Source: Planctomycetota bacterium (GTDB lineage: Bacteria; Planctomycetota; MHYJ01; JACPRB01). From it: a stretch of DNA of 44,990 nucleotides. The notes below the pieces were generated by a model that worked only from the letters and a program-made list of their open reading frames with translations, had not been told where the DNA came from and did not search any database. A program made the translations under genes and the position numbers. Below, piece after piece: positions 24,537 through 31,505 of the stretch (position 1 is the stretch's first letter; the number at the start of each line of letters is the position of its first letter). The stretch covers positions 1 to 44,990 of the forward strand of contig DATLZA010000130.1 in assembly GCA_035574235.1 (NCBI GenBank), in the 5' to 3' direction.

Positions 24537-26684
24537 TCACGCGCTCGAGGAGTCCTTGAGGAGGCCGCTCACGATCGTTTCGAGACGCCTGCGCTCCTCG
24601 GGACTCGGGGGGCGACCGGCGAAGCGCGTCTCGTAGAACTTGGCCGTGACGAACTCGAGGTCCGCGTCCGCCAGGAGCCCCCGGAGCGACGCGGCGAATT
24701 CGCGGGGCGTGACGGCCGGGGGCTTGCGGCGGCCGCGCCGCGCCAGGGCCCAGAGGAAATCCCGGTAGAAGTCCACCGGACAGGGATCCCGGAAGCCGGA
24801 CAGCGCCTGCCGGATCCGGCGGCGCTTCGAGCGCGGAAGAAGAAGGTACCCCGCCGTCGCCGCGCCCACGAGAGCGACCAGGGCCAGGGGGACCGCGGGA
24901 TGCGCCAGGGCGTCCGCGAGCCCGGAGGCCGCCCGCGCGAGGAAAGACAACGCTTCTTCGAAGATCCGGCTCCGCGAGCGGGCGTCGAAGTCCACGACGA
25001 AGCGGTCCCACCGGCCGCGGGGTTCCGGCTCGGACCCCTGCGGCTTGGGGTCCGTCGTGGCCACGGGCGGTCCGTCCGGGGGAGGCGCGCGGCCTTCCGG
25101 CGGAGTCGCGTCGTACGCCCTCCAGCCGGCCTCCGGGCCGAACCACACCTCGACCCACGCATGGGCGTCCGCGTTGCGCACGAGGAAGGAGCCGTCGGGG
25201 TCCGGATCATGGAGCTGGAAGCCGGTCGCCACGCGCGCGCCGATTCCGAGGGACCGGCACAGGAGCGCCAGGGCCCCGGCGAAGTGGACGCACGAGCCGG
25301 CGCGCGTCTCCAGGAAATGGTCCATGGGGTCGCGGCCGCCGGAGGGGACGAAGGGGTCGAGCCGATACGCGAACCCGTTGCGCATCAGGAAGTGCACGAG
25401 ACGGGTGACCCGGGCATGGACGCCGGGGCCGGCGCCCTCGGCGGCGCGGCGCGCGGTGTCCCGGAGCCGCGGCGCGAGCTCCGCGGGGATCTGGAGGTGC
25501 TCGGGCGCGGCCTCGGGGATCCGGCCTGCGGCCGGAACATCGAGCGGCATGAGCGCGCTTTCGACCTCGTATTCGACGCGTTCGCGGGGAGGGGCCGGGA
25601 AGAAGAAGGCGCCGGCGGGATCGCCGCGCACTTCCGGCCACGACACCCGCACGGGATCCGGCAGGGCGAAGGCCAGGTCTCCGTGCCCGGGAGCCAGGAC
25701 GATGCGCTGTCGCACGCGGGTCCGCCCTTCGGGCGGGTTGCGCTCGAGCGTCGTCCAGCCGTCCGTCCGACCGTCGTCGGCATCGCGGCGGACTTCCCGG
25801 CGCGCGCCGGCGGCGCTCCAGCGGCCGTTCTCATAGCGGTGCAGGAGCGCGCCCCGCAGGTAGAGGGTCTGTTCGGCGGGCACAGGGCGCCCTTCGAGGT
25901 CCGTGGCGCGGACGCGCAGGACGGGGCTCGGGTCCGCCTTGAGCCGTTCGAAATGGACGAGGTCGAGGAGATCGGACCGGCGGGGGATTCCGATGCGGCC
26001 GCCCGTGGGCACGGGCGGTCCGGCGGGCGCGGGGGCGGGGAGGGCGGCGCCGTCTCCGGGGCCGCCGCCGGCCGCGGGCCGGGGGAGGGCGACGAAGAAG
26101 ACCGCTCCGAGCTCGACGGCCAGGGCGCAGACCGCAAGCGTCAGGCCGACGCCGCCGGGACCGGGAGCTTCCTCCGCGCGCAGCCGTGCGGCGCGCTGGA
26201 AGGCATAGAGCGTGGTTCCCAGGCTCAGAAGGAGGAGCGGCAGGAAGGCGGGCGGCTGGAGGAACGCTCCGGAGATCATGAAGAGCGACAGCTCGATGAT
26301 CGCCAGCGTCCAGAGGTCGTACTCGGACTTGTTTTTCGAGAGGACGAAGACGACCGCGTTCCAGAGGAGGAACCGGGCGATGGCGTGGCTGAAATCCTCC
26401 GGGTCCCCGCGACCGGCTCGGGCGCCCAGGAAGACGGCGAAGAGCACCGAGCCCGCCAGGATGAGGCCGATCTTGAGGGGCGGAGAAAAGAAGAGCTTTC
26501 GGAAGCGGTGTTCGAATCCCAGGCTCCAGAGCGCGGCCGACCCGAAGACGCCGAGCTGGAGCGGCGTGAGGGGGTCGCCGGCGGCGGCGGCCAGGTAGGC
26601 GGCCAGAAGCCCCAGGTAGGCCGCCCCGCGGGCGCGCGCGTCGCCCGAGATCGGCGAGACGGAAGCGGGTTCGGCGGCGGGCAT
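24537..26684 (-). CDS. Membrane-anchored transglutaminase-like protease (TgpA-like)
   Basis: The product is 715 residues. The N-terminal half has about six membrane segments (between 20 and 200) of the DUF3488 type. The soluble middle is followed by a transglutaminase core with the Cys-His-Asp triad: C465 in GSCVHFAGALALLCRSLGI, H508 in DAHAWVEVWF and D525 in AYDATPP. A further membrane segment lies near 590-620 and a cytoplasmic tail (DUF4129-like) at 620-715. Such proteins are found with MoxR and DUF58 genes in many bacteria; activity is likely to be peptidase or cross-linking at the membrane surface. The ATG lies 4 bases after the DUF58 gene, so it is the third gene of that operon. It converges on the kinase gene with a 9-base gap. 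Confidence 0.9.
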   Translation of the reverse strand: MPAAEPASVSPISGDARARGAAYLGLLAAYLAAAAGDPLTPLQLGVFGSAALWSLGFEHRFRKLFFSPPLKIGLILAGSVLFAVFLGARAGRGDPEDFSHAIARFLLWNAVVFVLSKNKSEYDLWTLAIIELSLFMISGAFLQPPAFLPLLLLSLGTTLYAFQRAARLRAEEAPGPGGVGLTLAVCALAVELGAVFFVALPRPAAGGGPGDGAALPAPAPAGPPVPTGGRIGIPRRSDLLDLVHFERLKADPSPVLRVRATDLEGRPVPAEQTLYLRGALLHRYENGRWSAAGARREVRRDADDGRTDGWTTLERNPPEGRTRVRQRIVLAPGHGDLAFALPDPVRVSWPEVRGDPAGAFFFPAPPRERVEYEVESALMPLDVPAAGRIPEAAPEHLQIPAELAPRLRDTARRAAEGAGPGVHARVTRLVHFLMRNGFAYRLDPFVPSGGRDPMDHFLETRAGSCVHFAGALALLCRSLGIGARVATGFQLHDPDPDGSFLVRNADAHAWVEVWFGPEAGWRAYDATPPEGRAPPPDGPPVATTDPKPQGSEPEPRGRWDRFVVDFDARSRSRIFEEALSFLARAASGLADALAHPAVPLALVALVGAATAGYLLLPRSKRRRIRQALSGFRDPCPVDFYRDFLWALARRGRRKPPAVTPREFAASLRGLLADADLEFVTAKFYETRFAGRPPSPEERRRLETIVSGLLKDSSSA

Positions 26685-26688
26685 CGGA

Positions 26689-27867
26689 TCACGCGAACGT
26701 CATCAGATTCCTCATGTCCTGCGGCCCGAGCTCGATCGCCCGGGCGGCCCCCTCCCAGGGGGGCAGCGGTTCGGAGGTGAGCCGCAGGAGGAAATAGACT
26801 TCGTCGGTCCCGGGAGGTTCGTCCCTCACGAGGTCGGTCAGGCGAAGGACGCGGGAGGGCTTGAGGGTGGCGAGAGCGTGGAGCAGATCCTCGAGCGCTC
26901 CGGGGCGCGGTTCGAGAAGGAGCGTGAACGGTTCCGGGCCGCAGGCGCGGAACCGCACGCGGTAGCGCTCGGCGAGGAGCGCGTCGGCGAGGGTGGCGGC
27001 GAAGGACACGGCCCGTTCGAGCCGGCCGCGTCGGCGGGGATCCTGCGCGTCGGGCAGGAAGGTTTCCAGCAGGATCGCCGCGTCGCGCGTCTGGACGTCT
27101 TCGTATTCGCGCACGAGAAGGGCGCGCGGGAGGCGGGCGGAGCGTTTCCAGTCGATGTGCCGAGGACTGTCGCCGGGGCGGTATTCGCGCAGGCCGGCGA
27201 AGTCCTCGTTTCCCCGGCGGGCCGCCGCGGGGGTCGCGGTCACGGACGAGAGGCGCGCGAAGAGGCGGCTGGCGGGGCGGCGATGGAGGACGCCGAGGCG
27301 CGGATAGACGAGAATCGCGTCCTCGAGGGGGACGACTTTCCGGCAGGTGAAAAGGCCCGGCGGGAATTCGGAGACGACGGTGAGCGGTCCGAGACGCGCC
27401 CAGCCGCGTTCGGCGATGGAGAGGCTGTAGGCCGCGGAGGCCGAAGCGCCGGGAGACATGGCGGGGAGCCAGACGGGCGGCGGGGGAGCGCCGGCGGGGC
27501 GTCCTTCGTGCGACAGGCGGTCTTCGAGGCGCAGGCCGGCGGCGGGCCAGAAGCGGCGCGCGTTGCGGATCCGGAGGCCCACGAGGAAGAGGTCGCCGGC
27601 ATGGACGGACTCGGGAAGCGCGCGGGAGATCTCCAGGCCGCGCGCGCCGATCCAGGTCAGCCATCCGCACGCGGCGAAGAGTCCCATGAGAAGGGAGAAG
27701 ACGGCGAAGAGGAGGTTATTGTCCTTGAAGGCGGCGGCGAAGGCCACGGAGGCCGCCAGGACGAGGTACACCCATCCGCGGCCGTTGATCCGGAAGGAGC
27801 TCCGGCGGCGGCGGGGGCGGCCGCGCCGCGGAGGGCGGTCCGGCGGGCCTGCGGGAGCGGACGTCAT
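26689..27867 (-). CDS. DUF58 membrane protein
   Basis: A 392-residue protein with a basic N-terminus, two membrane segments near 38-75 and a cytoplasmic DUF58 domain. The family hallmark 'REYRPGDSPRHIDWKRSAR' followed by 'REYE' is present. DUF58 is a diverged von Willebrand factor A-like domain that partners MoxR ATPases. The ATG at 27867 overlaps the moxR stop by four bases (ATGA), which fixes the start; the longer frame to 28971 runs through moxR in the wrong register. The function is not biochemically assigned in most bacteria. Confidence 0.9.
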   Translation of the reverse strand: MTSAPAGPPDRPPRRGRPRRRRSSFRINGRGWVYLVLAASVAFAAAFKDNNLLFAVFSLLMGLFAACGWLTWIGARGLEISRALPESVHAGDLFLVGLRIRNARRFWPAAGLRLEDRLSHEGRPAGAPPPPVWLPAMSPGASASAAYSLSIAERGWARLGPLTVVSEFPPGLFTCRKVVPLEDAILVYPRLGVLHRRPASRLFARLSSVTATPAAARRGNEDFAGLREYRPGDSPRHIDWKRSARLPRALLVREYEDVQTRDAAILLETFLPDAQDPRRRGRLERAVSFAATLADALLAERYRVRFRACGPEPFTLLLEPRPGALEDLLHALATLKPSRVLRLTDLVRDEPPGTDEVYFLLRLTSEPLPPWEGAARAIELGPQDMRNLMTFA

Positions 27868-28814
27868 GGCGGCACGGGGACTTCCTGGAGGATCCTCTGG
27901 ACCACGTGGGCGGCGCCGAAGGAGCCGTCCTGGGAGCCCCGGGAGCGGCGCTCGACGACGCGGTGGGACAGCACGGCGGGGGCCACGGCCTTGACGTCGT
28001 CGGGCACGGCGTAGTCGCGTCCTTCGACGAGGGCGTAGGCTCGGACGGCCCGGGCCAGGTGGAGGGATCCCCGCGGGCTGGCTCCCGCCAGCAGAGCCTT
28101 GTCCGAACGGGTGCGGCGCACGACTTCGAGGAGATAGTCGGCCAGGGCGTTTTCGAGGCGGACTTCGGGGACTTTGCGGCAGAGGGCTTCGACCTCTTCG
28201 GCGGCGGCGACGGGGGCGAGGGTTTCGACGGGATCCCCGGCGGCGCGCGATTCGAGGATCCGGCGCTCTTCCTCGAGGGAGGGGTATCCCATGCGCAGCA
28301 CCATGAGGAAGCGGTCGAGTTGCGACTCCGGCAGAGGGTAGGTGCCCGTGAATTCCAGGGGATTCTGGGTGGCCAGGACCATGAAAGGGGACGGCAGGGG
28401 ATGGGTGACGCCGTCGACGCTGACGGAGTTCTCGTTCATGGCTTCGAGCAGGGCCGCCTGGGTGCGCGGCGTGGCGCGGTTGATCTCGTCCGCCAGGACC
28501 AGGTGGGCGAAGACGGGGCCCGGCTTGAAGACGAATTCCTTGCGGTCGGGATCGAAGACGGAAACGCCCGTGACGTCGGAGGGCAGGAGATCGGGGGTGA
28601 ACTGAATGCGCCGGAAGGAGCCCGCGACGGCGCGGGCGAGCGCCCGCGCGAGGGCGGTTTTTCCGGTGCCCGGGGCGTCTTCGATCAGAATATGGCCGCG
28701 GGCCAGGAGCGCGGCGACGGCGAGCTTGACGGTCTGGGGCTTCCCGAAGATGACGCTTTCGACGGCGCGGCGGAGCGCGGCGACGCGCTCGAGGTCCCGG
28801 GGTTCGATGGCCAT
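27864..28814 (-). CDS. MoxR-family AAA+ ATPase
   Basis: A chaperone-like ATPase, 316 residues from ATG 28814. Walker A is EDAPGTGKT (45-53) and Walker B is LVLADEINRA. MoxR-specific features include GVSVFDPDRKEFVFKPGPVFAHL, FMVLATQNPLEFTGTYPLPESQLDRFL and the C-terminal GASPRGSLHLARA region. In known cases it acts with VWA or DUF58 partners, as here. An upstream in-frame ATG at 28829 overlaps a TATAAT -10 box, so translation from it is unlikely; both candidate starts lack a clear ribosome site. First gene of the moxR-DUF58-transglutaminase operon. Confidence 0.9.
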   Translation of the reverse strand: MAIEPRDLERVAALRRAVESVIFGKPQTVKLAVAALLARGHILIEDAPGTGKTALARALARAVAGSFRRIQFTPDLLPSDVTGVSVFDPDRKEFVFKPGPVFAHLVLADEINRATPRTQAALLEAMNENSVSVDGVTHPLPSPFMVLATQNPLEFTGTYPLPESQLDRFLMVLRMGYPSLEEERRILESRAAGDPVETLAPVAAAEEVEALCRKVPEVRLENALADYLLEVVRRTRSDKALLAGASPRGSLHLARAVRAYALVEGRDYAVPDDVKAVAPAVLSHRVVERRSRGSQDGSFGAAHVVQRILQEVPVPP

Positions 28815-28827
28815 GGGTCGAGAGGGC

Positions 28828-28857
28828 ATTATATCGGCGCCGCCCGGAACGCCGCAA
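28828..28857 (-). promoter_or_regulatory. Candidate promoter of the moxR operon
   Basis: On the minus strand TTGCGG (28857-28852), an 18-base spacer and a perfect TATAAT (28833-28828). Transcription would begin near 28821, only about 7 bases before ATG 28814, giving a very short leader. Confidence 0.45.
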
Positions 28858-28879
28858 AGGTTTGGCGTTCGACGGAGCC

Positions 28880-28908
28880 TTGACAGCCTCCTGCGTAAAA
28901 CGTACGAT
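28880..28908 (+). promoter_or_regulatory. Strong sigma-70-like promoter of the histone gene
   Basis: A perfect TTGACA (28880-28885), a 17-base spacer and TACGAT (28903-28908). Transcription would begin near 28915, leaving a leader of about 55 bases that carries the ribosome site AGGAAGGAG just before ATG 28970. It is the best match to consensus in the window. Confidence 0.7.
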
Positions 28909-28969
28909 TTCGGCCGTTTCGGCCGGTTTATTCGGGTTTTGCTCCGGAGGGGGCAGGAAGGAGAGACGC

Positions 28970-29146
28970 ATGGCGGAAGTGTACGTCGTTCAGTCCAAGG
29001 TGCGGGCGCTGGCCAAGAAGAAGGGCTTTCGGTTCAGCGGGGACGCGGTGGACGCGCTGTCGAAGCTGGTGGAACAGGCGGTGATCCAGGCCGGAAACCG
29101 CGCCAAGGCGAACAAGCGCCAGACGATCAAGGCGGCCGACGTATAG
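28970..29146 (+). CDS. Single-domain bacterial histone
   Basis: A 58-residue basic protein that looks like a histone fold. It begins MAEVYVVQSKVRALAKKKG (helix 1), then FRFSGD (first loop, R21 and the S-G-D helix cap), a long central helix (about 25-49: AVDALSKLVEQAVIQAGNRAKAN) and KRQTIKAADV, matching the RKTI-x-x-x-DV second loop and start of helix 3 in archaeal and eukaryotic histones. The third helix is essentially absent, as in the small bacterial histones such as Bdellovibrio Bd0055, with which the MAE-(x)-(x)-VVQSK start and overall length agree from memory. It should form a dimer and bind DNA. Start fixed by AGGAAGGAG; the frame open upstream to 28862 is not coding. It is monocistronic, with its own promoter and terminator. 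Confidence 0.85.
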   Translation: MAEVYVVQSKVRALAKKKGFRFSGDAVDALSKLVEQAVIQAGNRAKANKRQTIKAADV

Positions 29147-29171
29147 CGTTCGGCGGGAAAGCACGGCGAAG

Positions 29172-29210
29172 GCGGCCCCGCGTCGCGAGGCGCGGGGCCG
29201 CGTCGCTTTT
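29172..29210 (+). terminator. Rho-independent-like terminator after the histone gene
   Basis: A perfect 11-bp inverted repeat, GCGGCCCCGCG (29172-29182) with CGCGGGGCCGC (29191-29201), with an 8-base loop, followed by GTCGCTTTTC. The T-tract is short and offset, but the stem is very stable. It sits 26 bases beyond the histone stop. Confidence 0.7.
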
Positions 29211-29238
29211 CGGGAGGCCGCGCGGGCGGGGCCCCTTC

Positions 29239-29267
29239 TTGACTCCCCCGGAGGGGAGGGATATCAT
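29239..29267 (+). promoter_or_regulatory. Sigma-70-like promoter of the STAS-tat-bsh unit
   Basis: TTGACT (29239-29244), a 17-base spacer and TATCAT (29262-29267). Transcription would begin near 29274, about 60 bases before the GTG at 29335. Confidence 0.6.
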
Positions 29268-29334
29268 TACGAGACGACAGCGATGATGGCCGCGGCGACC
29301 CGCCCCGCGCGCGGGTTCGTAAGGGAGAACTCGG

Positions 29335-30399
29335 GTGCCTGATCTCACGATCCAAGTCCAGGAGGTCAAGGGGGTACCGGGAACGGCCCTCGTCATCCTG
29401 AGCGGATCGATCGACGCCAAGACGGTCATTACCTTCCAGACCCATCTCAACTCCGTCAAGGAGCGCGGCGTCGAGCGGTTCATCATGGACATGGAGAACG
29501 TCAAGTACGTCAACTCCACGGGTCTCGGGTACCTCATCAACCTGTCGGATTCCGTATCCCCCGGGAAGGGGGGGATCGCCCTCGTCAAGGTCCAGCCCAA
29601 GGTCAAGGTGGTCTTCGACATGCTGGGCCTGAACGCGTTTTTCAAGATCTTTCCGACGCGGGAGGAGGCGCTGAAGGCCTTTTCCGCGGATTCGCCCGCG
29701 GCGGCGCCGGCCGAGTCGCGGGGGGCGACGCGCGCCCCGGCCGAGCCGCTCCGGCCGACCCAGGCGCCGACGCCGAGGATTCCGACGCCTGCGGTCGTTC
29801 CCGCGGCGGCTCCGGCGGCGGAACGGTACTCCACGGCCGCCGAGCGGGTGAGTCCGGCCCGGCCCGCCGAAACGCCGGCGGCCGCGCCGGCCGAACCCAT
29901 CCACGTGGAATGCCAGTCGTGCCGGGCGCTCCTGGCGGTTCGGGAATCCGGGACCTACCGCTGTCCCCGCTGCCTGAGCCTTTTCAACTATGCCGGGGGC
30001 GGCCGCGTGAGCTTCCTTCCACGTTCCAAGGCCGTGCCCGTGCAGCTCAGCCTCAGCTTTACCCCGGAATGCACCGAAGGGCTTCTCGAGTTCGTCCGCC
30101 GGCTTTCCCAGAAGAGCGGATTCAGCCCCCAGGGAATCTCCGAGGTCCAGTCGGTCGTTAAAGATACGGTGGAGACGATCCGGCGCCACGCCTACGGAGG
30201 AAGCGACGGGAACGTCTATCACGTCCTGCTCGTGTCCGTGGACTCGGAGCTCGAGATGCGGTTCGCCGATTACGGGACGCCGCTGAGCCCGGACCGCGCG
30301 GATCTTTTCGCCGCGGCGCGGCGCGGCATGGACCGCTTTGAGCTGCGCCATCATCCCAAGGGGGGTAACGTCGTCACCGTGTCCAAGAAGGCGAGATGA
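29335..30399 (+). CDS. STAS / zinc ribbon / HATPase-like fusion protein
   Basis: A cytoplasmic partner-switching-type protein of 354 residues with three parts. Residues 1-118 are a STAS (anti-sigma antagonist) domain, with the phosphorylatable Ser61 in VNSTGLGYL. Residues 119-190 are an Ala/Pro-rich linker. Residues 193-213 are a four-Cys ribbon (C193, C196, C210, C213). Residues 235-354 resemble an RsbW-type HATPase: a helix ending RRHAYGG (284-289), then VYHVLLVSVDSELEMRFADYG with the D-x-G motif (312-314), and a final KGGNVVTVSKK. In active RsbW-type kinases the helix carries Glu and Asn eight and four residues before the His; here these positions are Asp277 and Thr281, so ATP-Mg binding is doubtful. 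GTG start with AAGGGAGAA upstream. It overlaps tatA by four bases. Confidence 0.85.
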   Translation: MPDLTIQVQEVKGVPGTALVILSGSIDAKTVITFQTHLNSVKERGVERFIMDMENVKYVNSTGLGYLINLSDSVSPGKGGIALVKVQPKVKVVFDMLGLNAFFKIFPTREEALKAFSADSPAAAPAESRGATRAPAEPLRPTQAPTPRIPTPAVVPAAAPAAERYSTAAERVSPARPAETPAAAPAEPIHVECQSCRALLAVRESGTYRCPRCLSLFNYAGGGRVSFLPRSKAVPVQLSLSFTPECTEGLLEFVRRLSQKSGFSPQGISEVQSVVKDTVETIRRHAYGGSDGNVYHVLLVSVDSELEMRFADYGTPLSPDRADLFAAARRGMDRFELRHHPKGGNVVTVSKKAR

Positions 30400-30614
30400 A
30401 TATGCTGGAAGCCCTGGCTTTCGCCGGCCTGTCCACCACGGAGCTCCTGATCGTCGTCCTGGTGATCGTCCTCCTCTTCGGCGCCTCGAAGATTCCCCAG
30501 CTCATGCGCGGCATGGGGCAGGGCATCAACGAGTTCAAGAAGGGGCTCAAGGAAGGCGCCAAGGAGGAGAGCAAGGAGCCCGAGTCCTCGCCGGCGGACG
30601 CGGAAAAGAAATGA
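30396..30614 (+). CDS. tatA: Twin-arginine translocase subunit TatA
   Basis: A 72-residue protein with one membrane helix (TTELLIVVLVIVLLFG) and the FG-x-x-K(I)P hinge (LFGASKIPQL), then the amphipathic helix MRGMGQGINEFKKGLKEG and a charged tail. This is the pore-forming TatA/E subunit that transports folded proteins. The ATG overlaps the STAS fusion stop by four bases; a second in-frame ATG is two codons on. No tatC or tatB in the window. Confidence 0.92.
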   Translation: MNMLEALAFAGLSTTELLIVVLVIVLLFGASKIPQLMRGMGQGINEFKKGLKEGAKEESKEPESSPADAEKK

Positions 30615-30799
30615 GTCCCGCCCTGGGCGCGATCGGCCTCCTCGAGGCCGCCCTCATCGCCTTCGCGATCGTGCTTCTTTTCGCTTCCTCCCGGATTCCC
30701 GCCCTCATGCGCGGCCTCGGCGCGGGCCTGCACGAATTCAAGAAAGGGATTCGGGAGGGATCCGGACAGAACGGTCCGACCGCCCCGCCGAAAGCCTGA
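30611..30799 (+). CDS. Second TatA-like protein
   Basis: A 62-residue paralogue, too short to be obvious, whose ATG overlaps the first tatA stop by four bases. It has one membrane helix (LLEAALIAFAIVLLFA), the hinge LFASSRIPALMRGLGAG, and an amphipathic helix HEFKKGIREG. The hinge FG of TatA is FA here, and the charged tail is shorter. It could be a TatE- or TatB-like helper; neither can be told from sequence of this length. An N-terminal Gly/Leu segment replaces the usual polar residue that sits early in the TatA helix. Confidence 0.82.
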   Translation: MSPALGAIGLLEAALIAFAIVLLFASSRIPALMRGLGAGLHEFKKGIREGSGQNGPTAPPKA

Positions 30800-30803
30800 T
30801 CCC

Positions 30804-31487
30804 ATGCGGCTCGACCTGATGGCCTTCGCGGCCCACCGCGACGACATCGAAATCACCTGCGGAGGAACCCTCATCCGGATGGCGGAGAAGGGATACGCCG
30901 TGGGGGCCTGCGACCTGACGCAAGGCGAAATGGGGACCCTGGGCTCCGCCGCCGAACGCCGGGCCGAAGCCGAAGAGGCCGCGCGGATCATGGGCCTGGC
31001 CGTCCGGGTCAACTGCGAGCTTCCGGACGCCGGGGTCTTCAACGTCCGGGAATACCAGACGCGGGTGGTGGAGGTCCTGCGCCGCTACCGGCCCCGAACG
31101 GTCCTGCTGCCCGGCTTCGAGCAGCGCCACCCGGACCACCGCGTGACCCCGCAGCTCGTGTTCGACGCGTGCTTCTTTTCGGGACTGCGCAAGTTCGGCT
31201 CCGGAGAACCTCACCGGCCCCACAAGATCCTCTACTGCCACAGCGCCACCTACGAGGACCGCAGGCCGACCTTCGTGGTGGACGTGACGGCGCAGATGGA
31301 GAAGAAAGTCGCCGCCGTCCTGGCCTACCGGAGCCAGTTCCCGGAGTCGGAGCGGATGGCCGAGTGGCTGCGCTCGCGCGCGCGCGCGTACGGCATGCTC
31401 GTCGGATGCACGTACGGCGAGGGTTTCGTTCAGCGCGAAGTGATGCAGGTGGACGACGTCGTGGCGCTCCCCGTGGCCAGCCTGTAA
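30804..31487 (+). CDS. Bacillithiol-type N-acetylglucosaminyl deacetylase (BshB/PIG-L family)
   Basis: A zinc deacetylase of the PIG-L/LmbE superfamily, 227 residues. BshB1-like features are the start LDLMAFAAHRDD (normally 'AHPDD'), DLTQGEMGTLGSAAERRAEAEEAARIMG and RHPDHR (109-112), which supplies a zinc ligand. The zinc ligands H11, D14 and H112 are present although Pro12 is replaced by Arg. In bacillithiol producers the enzyme removes acetate from GlcNAc-malate. The closely related substrate classes (mycothiol, GlcNAc-PI) are less likely. Start ATG is 4 bases after the second tatA. No bshA or bshC in the window. Confidence 0.8.
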   Translation: MRLDLMAFAAHRDDIEITCGGTLIRMAEKGYAVGACDLTQGEMGTLGSAAERRAEAEEAARIMGLAVRVNCELPDAGVFNVREYQTRVVEVLRRYRPRTVLLPGFEQRHPDHRVTPQLVFDACFFSGLRKFGSGEPHRPHKILYCHSATYEDRRPTFVVDVTAQMEKKVAAVLAYRSQFPESERMAEWLRSRARAYGMLVGCTYGEGFVQREVMQVDDVVALPVASL

Positions 31488-31505
31488 GGGCCCCGCCGCG
31501 CGCCC

